Source: JAHRAW01 sp965243285 | Lineage (GTDB): Bacteria > Pseudomonadota > Gammaproteobacteria > Arenicellales > Poriferihabitantaceae | NCBI GenBank assembly: GCA_965243285.1 | Contig: OZ251537.1 | Span: forward strand, 1,240,001 to 1,304,000 | Length of the DNA: 64,000 bases | Direction of reading: 5' to 3' | Shown here: positions 26,257 to 33,392 of the stretch, in pieces | Layout of the letters: each line of letters opens with the position of its first letter | Position numbering within the stretch: position 1 is the stretch's first letter | Notes under the pieces: model-generated | Database searches by the model: none | Told to the model about the DNA's origin: nothing | The model's input: the letters and a program-made list of their open reading frames with translations, nothing else | Made by a program: the position numbers and the translations under genes

Positions 26257-27465
26257 ATGGCTGAAATCACCATGCGCGAGCTGTTGAAGGTTGGCGCGCA
26301 CTTCGGACACCAAACCCGCTACTGGGCGCCCAAAATGGCGCCGTATATTTTCGGCGACCGCGACAAAATCCACATCATCGACTTGGAGCAAACCCTGCCC
26401 ATGTTGCAGCAGGCGATGAACTACCTCGGCGGGGTGGCCGCCAAAGGCGGCAAAGTGCTGTTCGTCGGCACCAAGCGCCAGGCCGGCCAAGCGGTGCGCG
26501 AACACGCCTTGCGCTGCAATTCGCCGTATGTGGACTGCCGCTGGCTCGGCGGCATGCTCACCAATTATAAAACGGTGAAAAATTCGGTCGCCCGACTCAA
26601 AGCTATAGAACAGCGCATCGAATCCGGAGCGACCGCCAACCTCAACAAAAAAGAAGCCCTCACTTTGGACCGCGAGCGCGCCAAACTGGACAAAACGCTG
26701 TCCGGCATCAAGGACATGAATGGCCTGCCCGATGCGTTGTTCATCATCGATGTCGAAGAGGAATACATCGCCGTCGCCGAAGCCGTCAAGCTGAAAATTC
26801 CGGTGGCGGCGGTGGTGGATACCAACTGCTCGCCGCAAGGCATCGACTACATCATCCCCGGCAACGATGATTCATCCCGCGCCATCGCGTTTTATCTCGA
26901 GGCGGTCGCCGACAGCATCATCGCGGCGCGCATCGCCGCCGCCGCCCCGGTGGTCGCGGCCGCCGACGACTACCTCGAAGTGGATGAAAGCGGCCAAGTG
27001 GTGAAGCCGAGGCCGAAAAGAGCCGCATCGAAGGTCAAAGCCAAGTCGGCCGAAAGCGTTGCCCCGAAAGCGCGCGCCGCTGCGGCGCCGGCCGATAAAA
27101 GCGAGGCCGGCGACGCCGACGGAGCGGAGCGTAGCCAGGCCGATGCGCGGCCGGCCAAAGCCGCCGGCGAGGCCGAGCCAGTCGTGAAAAAAACTGCCGT
27201 GAAGAAAACCGGCGGCAAAAAAACCGCAGGCAAAAAAACCTTGGTCGTCAAGCCGGCGGATAAGGAAAGCCAAGCGGCTAAAAACCCCCAGACTCCGCCC
27301 GCCAAAGCCGAATCAGCCAAAGCCGAGCCAGCCAAAGCCGAGCCAGCCAAAGCCGAATCAGCCAAAGCCGAGCCAGCCAAAGCCGAGCCAGCCAAAGCCG
27401 AATCAGCCAAAGCCGAGCCAGCCGATAGCCAACCGGCCAACCCCGCAGCCGCTGGCGATGCGTGA
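26257..27465 (+). CDS. rpsB: 30S ribosomal protein S2 (uS2) with long repetitive C-terminal extension
   Basis: Residues 1-240 are standard S2: MAEITMRELLKVGAHFGHQT, GTKRQAGQAVREHA, WLGGMLTNYKTVK and VDTNCSPQGIDYIIPGNDD. A further about 160 residues rich in Lys, Ala, Glu and Pro follow, ending in eight AKAEP/AKAES pentapeptides. The protein is 402 aa against the usual 230-260. The start at 26257 follows AGGAGA by 7 bp and matches the family N-terminus. It is first in rpsB-tsf-frr. Confidence 0.95.
   Translation: MAEITMRELLKVGAHFGHQTRYWAPKMAPYIFGDRDKIHIIDLEQTLPMLQQAMNYLGGVAAKGGKVLFVGTKRQAGQAVREHALRCNSPYVDCRWLGGMLTNYKTVKNSVARLKAIEQRIESGATANLNKKEALTLDRERAKLDKTLSGIKDMNGLPDALFIIDVEEEYIAVAEAVKLKIPVAAVVDTNCSPQGIDYIIPGNDDSSRAIAFYLEAVADSIIAARIAAAAPVVAAADDYLEVDESGQVVKPRPKRAASKVKAKSAESVAPKARAAAAPADKSEAGDADGAERSQADARPAKAAGEAEPVVKKTAVKKTGGKKTAGKKTLVVKPADKESQAAKNPQTPPAKAESAKAEPAKAEPAKAESAKAEPAKAEPAKAESAKAEPADSQPANPAAAGDA
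27301..27420. repeat. 15-bp tandem repeat encoding the S2 tail
   Basis: Eight 15-bp units GCCAAAGCCGA(G/A)(C/T)CA fill exactly 120 bp. They are arranged in a 45-bp higher-order pattern (one Ser-type unit, two Pro-type units). The frame is kept, so length change would alter the S2 tail without breaking the gene. Confidence 0.92.
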
Positions 27466-27519
27466 TTCAAGACGCCATTTCAACCCGCCGCCTCATCTGA
27501 TTTTCAGGAGAAAATGACC

Positions 27520-28398
27520 ATGGCGATTACCGCGTTAATGATCAAAGAACTGCGCCAGCGCACCGGCGCCGGCGTGATGGATTGCAAAAAATCGCTGCTC
27601 GAAAACCATGGCGACATCGATGCCGCCATCGAAACATTGCGCAAAAAAGGCATCGCCACGGCCGAGAAAAAGGCCGGCCGGATCGCCGCCGAGGGCATCA
27701 TCGTATTCGCTGGAGATGCGCGCCTCGGGGTGCTGGCGGAAGTGAACTGCGAAACCGATTTCGTCGCCAAAGATGCCTCGTTCATCAACTTCGCCGCCGC
27801 CGTCGCGGCCGCCATTGTGGCCGCCCCGGCGACGCGCATGGAGAACCTCGCGGCCCTGGCGCTCGGCGGCGGCAGCGTGGAATCGGCGCGCCAAGCATTG
27901 CTCGCCAAAATCGGCGAGAACATCAGCGTGCGTCGCTTCCAGGTGATGCCAGCCGGCGGTGGCGCCGTCAGCGCCTATCTGCACGGCGCCCGCATCGGCG
28001 TGATGGTGCGCATAAACGCCACCGGCCAGGCCGAGCTCGGTCGTGATGTGGCCATGCACATCGCCGCCAGCCGCCCGCTGTGCATCCGCGCCGAAGACAT
28101 GTCGGCCGCCACGCTAACCGCCGAGCAAGCGATTTTCATGGCGCAAGCGCAAGAAAGCGGCAAACCCGCCGCCATCGCCGAAAAAATGGTGGCCGGACGC
28201 ATGCGAAAATTTCTCAAGGAAAACACCTTGTTGGGGCAGCCATTCGTCAAAAATCCGGAGCAGAGCGTGGCCGATTTAACCAAAGCCGCCGGCGTCGAGG
28301 TCGAGGAAATGACGCGTTTCGAGGTCGGCGAAGGGCTGGAAAAACGCAGCGATGATTTCGTCGCCGAAGTCATGGCGCAAGCCGGCGCCGCGCCTTAA
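27520..28398 (+). CDS. tsf: Elongation factor Ts
   Basis: Nucleotide exchange factor for EF-Tu. MAITALMIKELRQRTGAGVMDCKKSLLENHGDID and AEVNCETDFVAKDASF are diagnostic. The chosen start at 27520 has AGGAG 9 bp upstream and matches family N-termini; the ATG at 27514 is too close to the same site. 292 residues, normal length. It lies 54 bp after rpsB and 20 bp before frr; the usual pyrH between tsf and frr is absent. Confidence 0.97.
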   Translation: MAITALMIKELRQRTGAGVMDCKKSLLENHGDIDAAIETLRKKGIATAEKKAGRIAAEGIIVFAGDARLGVLAEVNCETDFVAKDASFINFAAAVAAAIVAAPATRMENLAALALGGGSVESARQALLAKIGENISVRRFQVMPAGGGAVSAYLHGARIGVMVRINATGQAELGRDVAMHIAASRPLCIRAEDMSAATLTAEQAIFMAQAQESGKPAAIAEKMVAGRMRKFLKENTLLGQPFVKNPEQSVADLTKAAGVEVEEMTRFEVGEGLEKRSDDFVAEVMAQAGAAP

Positions 28399-28418
28399 TC
28401 GCCGCCATCGCGCCGACC

Positions 28419-28976
28419 ATGATTTCCGACATCCAACAAGACGCCGCCGCGCGCATGGCCAAAACGGTCGCGGCAACGCGCCACGACCTGAATCGCATCC
28501 GCACCGGGCGCGCCAGCGTCGCCTTGTTAGACCATCTCACGGTGCCGTATTACGGCACCCCGACGCCGCTCAACCAAGTGGCCACCGTGGCGGTTGCCGA
28601 GGCCAGGGCGCTGACCGTGCAGCCGTGGGAAAAAAACATGGCGGCGGTCATTGAAAAAGCCATTTTGGAATCCGAGCTCGGTCTGAATCCGGTGCTCGCC
28701 GGCAACATATTGCGGATTCCGCTGCCGCCGATGACCGAACAGCGCCGCATCGAGCTCGGCAAACTGGTGAAGCGCGAAGGCGAAAACGGCAAGGTCGCGA
28801 TTCGCAACATTCGCCGCGACGCGATTCACACCGTGCGCGAATGGTTAAAAGAAAAAGAAATCAGCCAAGACCAAGAAAAAGCCGCCGAAAGCGCGCTGCA
28901 AACCCTCACCGACCACCACATTGCCGCCATCGAAAGCATCGTAACCGACAAGGAAAAGGAAGTGCTGGAAGTGTAG
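28419..28976 (+). CDS. frr: Ribosome recycling factor
   Basis: Works with EF-G to split post-termination ribosomes. 185 residues: LNRIRTGRASVALLDHLTVPYYGTPTPL, IRIPLPPMTEQRR near the centre, and KREGENGKVAIRNIRRDA in the long helical bundle are diagnostic. Start codon ATG at 28419. Third gene of rpsB-tsf-frr. Confidence 0.97.
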   Translation: MISDIQQDAAARMAKTVAATRHDLNRIRTGRASVALLDHLTVPYYGTPTPLNQVATVAVAEARALTVQPWEKNMAAVIEKAILESELGLNPVLAGNILRIPLPPMTEQRRIELGKLVKREGENGKVAIRNIRRDAIHTVREWLKEKEISQDQEKAAESALQTLTDHHIAAIESIVTDKEKEVLEV

Positions 28977-29050
28977 GCGCCGAACATCAACCAAGCCCCA
29001 AAGCCCCGCCATCCCCGCTACCCAAACCACCATGGGCGACTAAAAAACAA

Positions 29051-29443
29051 GGAGTTACATACCTAAATCCGCGGCGGGTTTGGTTTGTCCACATCAACTG
29101 TCCGCGGCCAAATCAGCCGACAATGCTCGGTTAAGAATCGACTTCCCGTTCTGTGGGGGGCTGTTGATGTTGGTCTTTTTGCTTTTGCCGTTAAATCTTC
29201 AACTCATTAGCCCAAATGAGGGACAAGGTAAAAACCAAAAGCAAGTCAAAAGCAAAAGAAAAAGCAAAAGCAAAAGCCAGATCAAAACCCCCCCACCAAA
29301 ACTGGCGAAAAAGATGCCAGTTTTGACTCCCCCTCATGATGAAGCGGGGGGAGTGAAGATTAAAAGCCAAAGCCAAAGCAAAAGCAAAAGCAAAAGCAAA
29401 AGCAAAAGCAAACCCACCGTGCAGATTTAGATATATAAATCCC
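29051..29443. mobile_element. MITE-like repeat element, copy D
   Basis: Left end GGAGTTACATACCTAAATCC; right end GCAGATTTAGATATATAAAT followed by CCC. The left end resembles the reverse complement of copies E and I (TTACATA rather than TTATATA), while the right end is of the A/B type, so D may be a recombinant. No clear target duplication flanks it. It holds one stem-loop module (29288-29354) and AAAAGC arrays. The right end abuts a truncated gene remnant. Confidence 0.75.
29288..29354. repeat. Stem-loop module U in element D
   Basis: CCCCCCCACCAAAACTGGC and GCCAGTTTTG, then ACTCCCCCTCATGATGAAGC and GGGGGGAGT. Confidence 0.75.
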
Positions 29444-29541
29444 TCACGCCTTCGCCAACCCCACCAGCGCGCTATGACGCCCCCGATGCGGCGCGCGCCT
29501 GGGAGCGTGCGCTGGCGTTGTTGCGCGCCCATCTGAGATAG
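29444..29541 (+). pseudogene. Remnant of a dienelactone hydrolase-like C-terminus
   Basis: After the right end of element D the sequence reads HAFANPTSA, then with a one-base shift YDAPDAARAWERALALLRAHLR and a TAG stop. This pattern (His-x-Phe, then Tyr-Asp...Ala-Trp-x-Arg...Leu) resembles the C-terminal tail of dienelactone hydrolases. The rest of the gene is gone, so element insertion or deletion removed it. Short length keeps confidence low. Confidence 0.4.
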
Positions 29542-29611
29542 TCGCCACTTCCCGAAGTCGTCTAGTGCGCGCGCCGGATTCACGCCATCGAGCGGCTGGC
29601 GGAGCGCATGG
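29518..29611 (+). repeat. Diverged duplication of the nnr 5' end
   Basis: About 94 bp here align with 29658-29760. TTGTTGCGCGCCCATCTGAG corresponds to TTGTTGCGCGTTCATCTGAA, and CCCGAAGTCGTCTA to CCCGAAGCCGTCTA. The second copy covers the nnr start codon and its first 24 codons. In the first copy the ATG is lost, so it is a non-functional duplicate. Confidence 0.7.
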
Positions 29612-29689
29612 CTAAAATCGCCGCGACGCGCCTAAATTCCGCAAGCAATCGCCGGCATTGTTGCGCGTTCATCTGAAATAATCTCGAAC

Positions 29690-31243
29690 ATGCTGCCCGA
29701 AGCCGTCTACCGAACGCGCCAGATTCGCGACATCGAACAGATGGCGGGCGCGGCGCATGGTATGCCCGACTTCGTCTTGATGCGTCGCGCCGGGGCGGCG
29801 GCGTTCAAGCATCTGATGGCGCGCTATAGCCGCCTCGAGCATTTGGTGGTGGTGTGCGGGCCGGGCAACAATGGCGGGGATGGCTATGTGGTGGCGGGTT
29901 GCGCGCGCCGCATCGGCATCCGCGTGACCGTGCTGGCGGTGGCCGAACCGCGCACTGCCGCCGCGGCCGCGACGCGCCGAGAATACGACCATGACGGCGG
30001 CGCGGTTACCGACGACCTGGCCATTTTGGCAACGGCGGATTTACTGGTCGATGGGTTGTTCGGCCTCGGGTTGCGCCGCGCCCCGGCCGGCGCCGCGGCC
30101 GAATGCATCGCCGCCATGAACCGAGTCGGTTGCCCGGTGCTGGCGTTGGATGTGCCCTCCGGGCTGCATAGCGACACCGGGCGCGCCTTCGCCCAGTGCG
30201 TGACCGCCAGCGTTACCGTCACCTTCATCGGCCTAAAAATGGGGCTGCTGACCGGGCAAGGGCGCAGCCGGGTGGGTGAGATTGTGCTCGCCGACCTCAA
30301 CATTCCCGCTGCGGCGCGGCGTGCTGCGCCAGCGGCGCGAATCATCCAGCCGCCGGTGCTGGAAAAACGCCGCCGCGAAATGCACAAAGGCGAAGCCGGC
30401 CGGGTGCTGATAGTCGGCGGCAGCCGCGGCATGCTGGGGGCCGCGCTGCTGGCCGGAGAAGCGGCGTTGCGTTGCGGCGGCGGCGTGGTCACGGTGGCCG
30501 TCGCCGAGGCGTGCTTGGACTGGCCGGCGTTGCGTTGCCCGGAATTGATGAGCGTCGAGGCGCAGCGAGCGCCGCTGGCAGACCTTCTGGCGCGGGCGGA
30601 TGTGGTCGTGCTCGGCCCCGGCCTCGGCCAATCGCCATGGAGCGAGCGGGTGTTCGAGCGTTTTATCGGCAGCAAATGCCGCCTGGTGGTGGATGCCGAC
30701 GGCCTCAACTGGCTGGCGCGTGCAGGTGCCCCATTGGCCAGCCCGGCCGCCCGACAGCCGAGCTGGACGCTAACCCCCCACCCCGGGGAAGCGGCGCGAT
30801 TGCTGCAATGCGCCGTCGCCGATATTCAAGCCGACCGCCCGGCTGCGGCGCGTGAAATCGCCGCCAGGTTCGGCGCCGTGTGCGTACTAAAGGGCCCCGG
30901 CACGCTGGTCGCCGATGCCGCTGGCGCGCTGCTGGTGTGCGAGGGCGGCAATCCTGGCATGGCGACCGCCGGCATGGGCGATGTTTTGTCGGGCATCGCC
31001 GGCGCCATGTTAGCGTCAGCGCGCCCGCATGGCCGCCCGCATGATTATCAGCGCGATGCGTCAAGCGATGCGTCAAGCGATGCGTCAACTGATGCTCCAA
31101 GCGTGTTGCGTAGCGCGGCGACCGCGGTCTGGCTGCACAGCGCTGCCGCCGATGCGGCCGCCCGCGCAGTCGGCGAGCGCAGTTTGCTGGCGCGGGATGT
31201 GATTGCGCATTTGCCATTCATCTTCATGCCGCTGGAGGCGTAG
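29690..31243 (+). CDS. nnr: Bifunctional NAD(P)HX epimerase/dehydratase
   Basis: Repairs hydrated NAD(P)H. The N-terminal epimerase domain (residues about 1-220) shows VVCGPGNNGGDGYVVAG and LALDVPSGLHSDTG. The C-terminal ADP-dependent dehydratase (from about 230) shows GSRGMLGAALLAGEAALRCG, VLGPGLGQSPW, VLKGPGT and EGGNPGMATAGMGDVLSGIAG. A loop near residue 455 carries an inserted DASSDASSDASTDAP repeat. It heads the conserved nnr-tsaE-amiC-mutL-miaA cluster. Confidence 0.94.
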   Translation: MLPEAVYRTRQIRDIEQMAGAAHGMPDFVLMRRAGAAAFKHLMARYSRLEHLVVVCGPGNNGGDGYVVAGCARRIGIRVTVLAVAEPRTAAAAATRREYDHDGGAVTDDLAILATADLLVDGLFGLGLRRAPAGAAAECIAAMNRVGCPVLALDVPSGLHSDTGRAFAQCVTASVTVTFIGLKMGLLTGQGRSRVGEIVLADLNIPAAARRAAPAARIIQPPVLEKRRREMHKGEAGRVLIVGGSRGMLGAALLAGEAALRCGGGVVTVAVAEACLDWPALRCPELMSVEAQRAPLADLLARADVVVLGPGLGQSPWSERVFERFIGSKCRLVVDADGLNWLARAGAPLASPAARQPSWTLTPHPGEAARLLQCAVADIQADRPAAAREIAARFGAVCVLKGPGTLVADAAGALLVCEGGNPGMATAGMGDVLSGIAGAMLASARPHGRPHDYQRDASSDASSDASTDAPSVLRSAATAVWLHSAAADAAARAVGERSLLARDVIAHLPFIFMPLEA

Positions 31244-31411
31244 TAACGGCGGTCGGGCCGCCGGGCATCGTGGCCATCGCCCGCGGTCGATGCGGCTTGC
31301 TGATTCGGCCGTCACCCGTTAGCCGCTTCCCGCCTATCCGCCGTTTGCCGTTTTGCTAGCCTTAGCTGGCACTGTTGCCGGCGCCCGCTGTTGCAGGTGA
31401 TAGGATGCGGA

Positions 31412-31431
31412 ATCGAGCATTCGTGCTCGAT
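31412..31431. other. Perfect 8-bp stem with TTCG loop
   Basis: ATCGAGCA-TTCG-TGCTCGAT lies about 170 bp after nnr. A UUCG tetraloop makes it very stable. There is no T-tract, so termination is uncertain. No gene lies between nnr and tsaE apart from element E. Confidence 0.5.
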
Positions 31432-31490
31432 GAGCCGGCGTTTTCGCGGCTGTCTGCGGTGTTATGGTCGCGCCGGGCATTGCAAAATTT

Positions 31491-31699
31491 GGGATTTATA
31501 TACCTAAATTTGCAGTTTGATTGTGATTTTGCTTGTTGCGGTTGAAAATTTAACGGCAACAAGCAAAAAGACCAACATCAACAGTCCCCCACATCAAAAC
31601 CGGCGATAAAGCCGCCTGATTTGGGGCAGTTGATGTACATAGAAGGGGTCGGTCGCGATAAACAATAAAGAGATAAGCAGATTTATGTATGTAATTCCC
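31491..31699. mobile_element. MITE-like repeat element, copy E, with 8-bp target duplication
   Basis: Runs from GGGATTTATATACCTAAATT to TTTATGTATGTAATTCCC and is flanked by CAAAATTT (31483-31490 and 31700-31707). Internal sequence includes ACATCAACAGTCCCCCACAT, a degenerate stem-loop (CAAAACCGGCG...CCGCCTGATTTG) and the segment GTTGATGTACATAGAAGG shared with copy I. It lies between nnr and tsaE, ending 27 bp before the tsaE start. Confidence 0.85.
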
Positions 31700-31726
31700 C
31701 AAAATTTTCTGAGGGCGACCCACCAG

Positions 31727-32182
31727 ATGCAATCCTTTGAGGTTCCGTCGGCGCAAGCCATGCTGGAGTTGGGGCGGGGCTGGGCCGGTCGACTCGGTGC
31801 CGGCGCCGTGGTGTTTCTCGCCGGCGCTCTGGGCGCCGGCAAGACCACCTTGGCGCGCGGCATTTTGCGCGGCATGGGGCACCACGGCGCCGTGACCAGC
31901 CCCACCTACACGCTGCTGGAGCGCTACGCGTTGCCGAATTTCGAGGTGATTCATGGCGATCTTTATCGGCTCGATCATCCGGCCGAGCTGGATGCCATCG
32001 GTCTGCGCGATATGCTGGATGGGCGCGCCATTTTGCTGCTCGAATGGCCGCACAAGGGACGCGGCCACCTGCCGCCGCCGAGCATCGAAGTCGCCATCGA
32101 TTTTTGCGACCCGACCGGCCCCGCATTAGGCCGCCGGGTGCAAGTCAGCGCCGCCGGGCTGGAGTTGCCGGGGCTAGGTTGA
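31727..32182 (+). CDS. tsaE: tRNA threonylcarbamoyladenosine biosynthesis ATPase TsaE
   Basis: Partner of TsaBCD in making t6A37 of ANN-decoding tRNAs. LAGALGAGKTTLARGI is the Walker A motif (near residue 35), and SPTYTLLERY, VIHGDLYRLDHPAELD and LLLEWPHKG are family motifs. The start at 31727 has GAGGG about 11 bp upstream; a start 42 bp earlier would run into the end of element E and adds unrelated residues. 151 residues, normal length. Confidence 0.94.
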   Translation: MQSFEVPSAQAMLELGRGWAGRLGAGAVVFLAGALGAGKTTLARGILRGMGHHGAVTSPTYTLLERYALPNFEVIHGDLYRLDHPAELDAIGLRDMLDGRAILLLEWPHKGRGHLPPPSIEVAIDFCDPTGPALGRRVQVSAAGLELPGLG

Positions 32183-32195
32183 GGCCCTATGACGG

Positions 32196-33392
32196 ATGAA
32201 TCCGCGCCGCAAATGTAGCCCGCCACCCGCCGGCCAGCGCCGCTGGCGGGCTGTGGCGTCATGCGCCTTAGCGGCTGCGGTGGCCGGTTGCGGCGGGGTG
32301 GCGCCTAACGGCGTCCCGCCAGACGGCATGGCAGCGACCATCGCCGACATTCGTATGTGGCATGCGCCGCTGCGCTCGCAAGTCGTTTTCGCTATGGATA
32401 GGCGCGCCACATTCACCACCTTCGAGCTGGCGGCGCCGGATAGGGTGGTGATAGACATCGCCAATACCGGCCTCGCCAGCACCCTGCCGACGGCCGATAG
32501 CGGGCAGTTTATCGAGGCGATTCGGCATGGCAAGCAGCCCGGAAATACGGCGCGACTGGTATTCGATTTACGCCAGCCGGCGCAGTACAGCATCAAAATG
32601 TTGCCGCCCAATGCGGTGTATGGGCATCGGCTGGTGGTGGATTTTCATCATCGCGATGCGCCACCGGCACCGCCGACGCGAGCCATCAAACCGGCCGAAG
32701 TGTTCATCGTCATAGACCCCGGACACGGCGGCGAAGATGTCGGCGCCAGCGGGCAGCGCTCGGTGGAAAAAGATGTGGCGCTGCAAATCTCGCTAAAACT
32801 CAAAGCCGCCATCGACCAGCACCCGCGCCTGCACGCCGAGTTGACGCGCAGTGGCGATTACTACATCCACCTGCGCCAGCGCGCCGCCATCGCCCGCCGC
32901 CGTCTGGCCGACCTATTTATTTCGGTGCACGCCAATGGTTTCGACAGCCCGCGTCCGCGTGGCGCATCGGTATACGCGCTGTCGCTTTCCGGCGGCAGCA
33001 ACGAGGCGGCGCGGCGCCTGGCCGATAAAGAAAACGCCGCCGATTTGGTGGGCGGCGTGAGTTTGGTCGATAAAGACCATGTGCTGGCGCAAGTGTTGCT
33101 AGACCTGGCGGTGAATAAAACCATCCACGAATCCATCAGTTTTGGGCACCAGGTGCTAACGGAGCTGGGGAAAATCGGCGCCTTGAACCGCCCGCAAGTG
33201 CAGCAAGCCGGCTTTGCGGTGTTGAAGTCGCTGAGCATTCCGTCGGTTTTGATCGAGACCGCTTTTATCACCAACCCCGAGGATGAAAAAAAGTTGATGA
33301 GCGCGGCTTATCAAGAGCGCGTCGCGGCCGCCATCATCGCTGGCATCGAGGGCTATATCGCTAACAACGCCGGGCGCTATGCCGAGCCCTAA
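32196..33392 (+). CDS. amiC: N-acetylmuramoyl-L-alanine amidase (AMIN plus Amidase_3)
   Basis: Cleaves septal peptidoglycan in the periplasm. A signal-like N-terminus with a possible lipobox (AAVAGCGG near residue 33) is followed by an AMIN domain (about 50-155) and Amidase_3 (about 170-390). Zinc and catalytic contexts are IDPGHGGEDVGASG, SVHANGFDSP and IETAFITNPEDE. The symbol could equally be amiB, which is what E. coli has at this locus. If the lipobox is used, the enzyme would be membrane-tethered, which is unusual. It overlaps mutL by 14 bp. Confidence 0.92.
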   Translation: MNPRRKCSPPPAGQRRWRAVASCALAAAVAGCGGVAPNGVPPDGMAATIADIRMWHAPLRSQVVFAMDRRATFTTFELAAPDRVVIDIANTGLASTLPTADSGQFIEAIRHGKQPGNTARLVFDLRQPAQYSIKMLPPNAVYGHRLVVDFHHRDAPPAPPTRAIKPAEVFIVIDPGHGGEDVGASGQRSVEKDVALQISLKLKAAIDQHPRLHAELTRSGDYYIHLRQRAAIARRRLADLFISVHANGFDSPRPRGASVYALSLSGGSNEAARRLADKENAADLVGGVSLVDKDHVLAQVLLDLAVNKTIHESISFGHQVLTELGKIGALNRPQVQQAGFAVLKSLSIPSVLIETAFITNPEDEKKLMSAAYQERVAAAIIAGIEGYIANNAGRYAEP

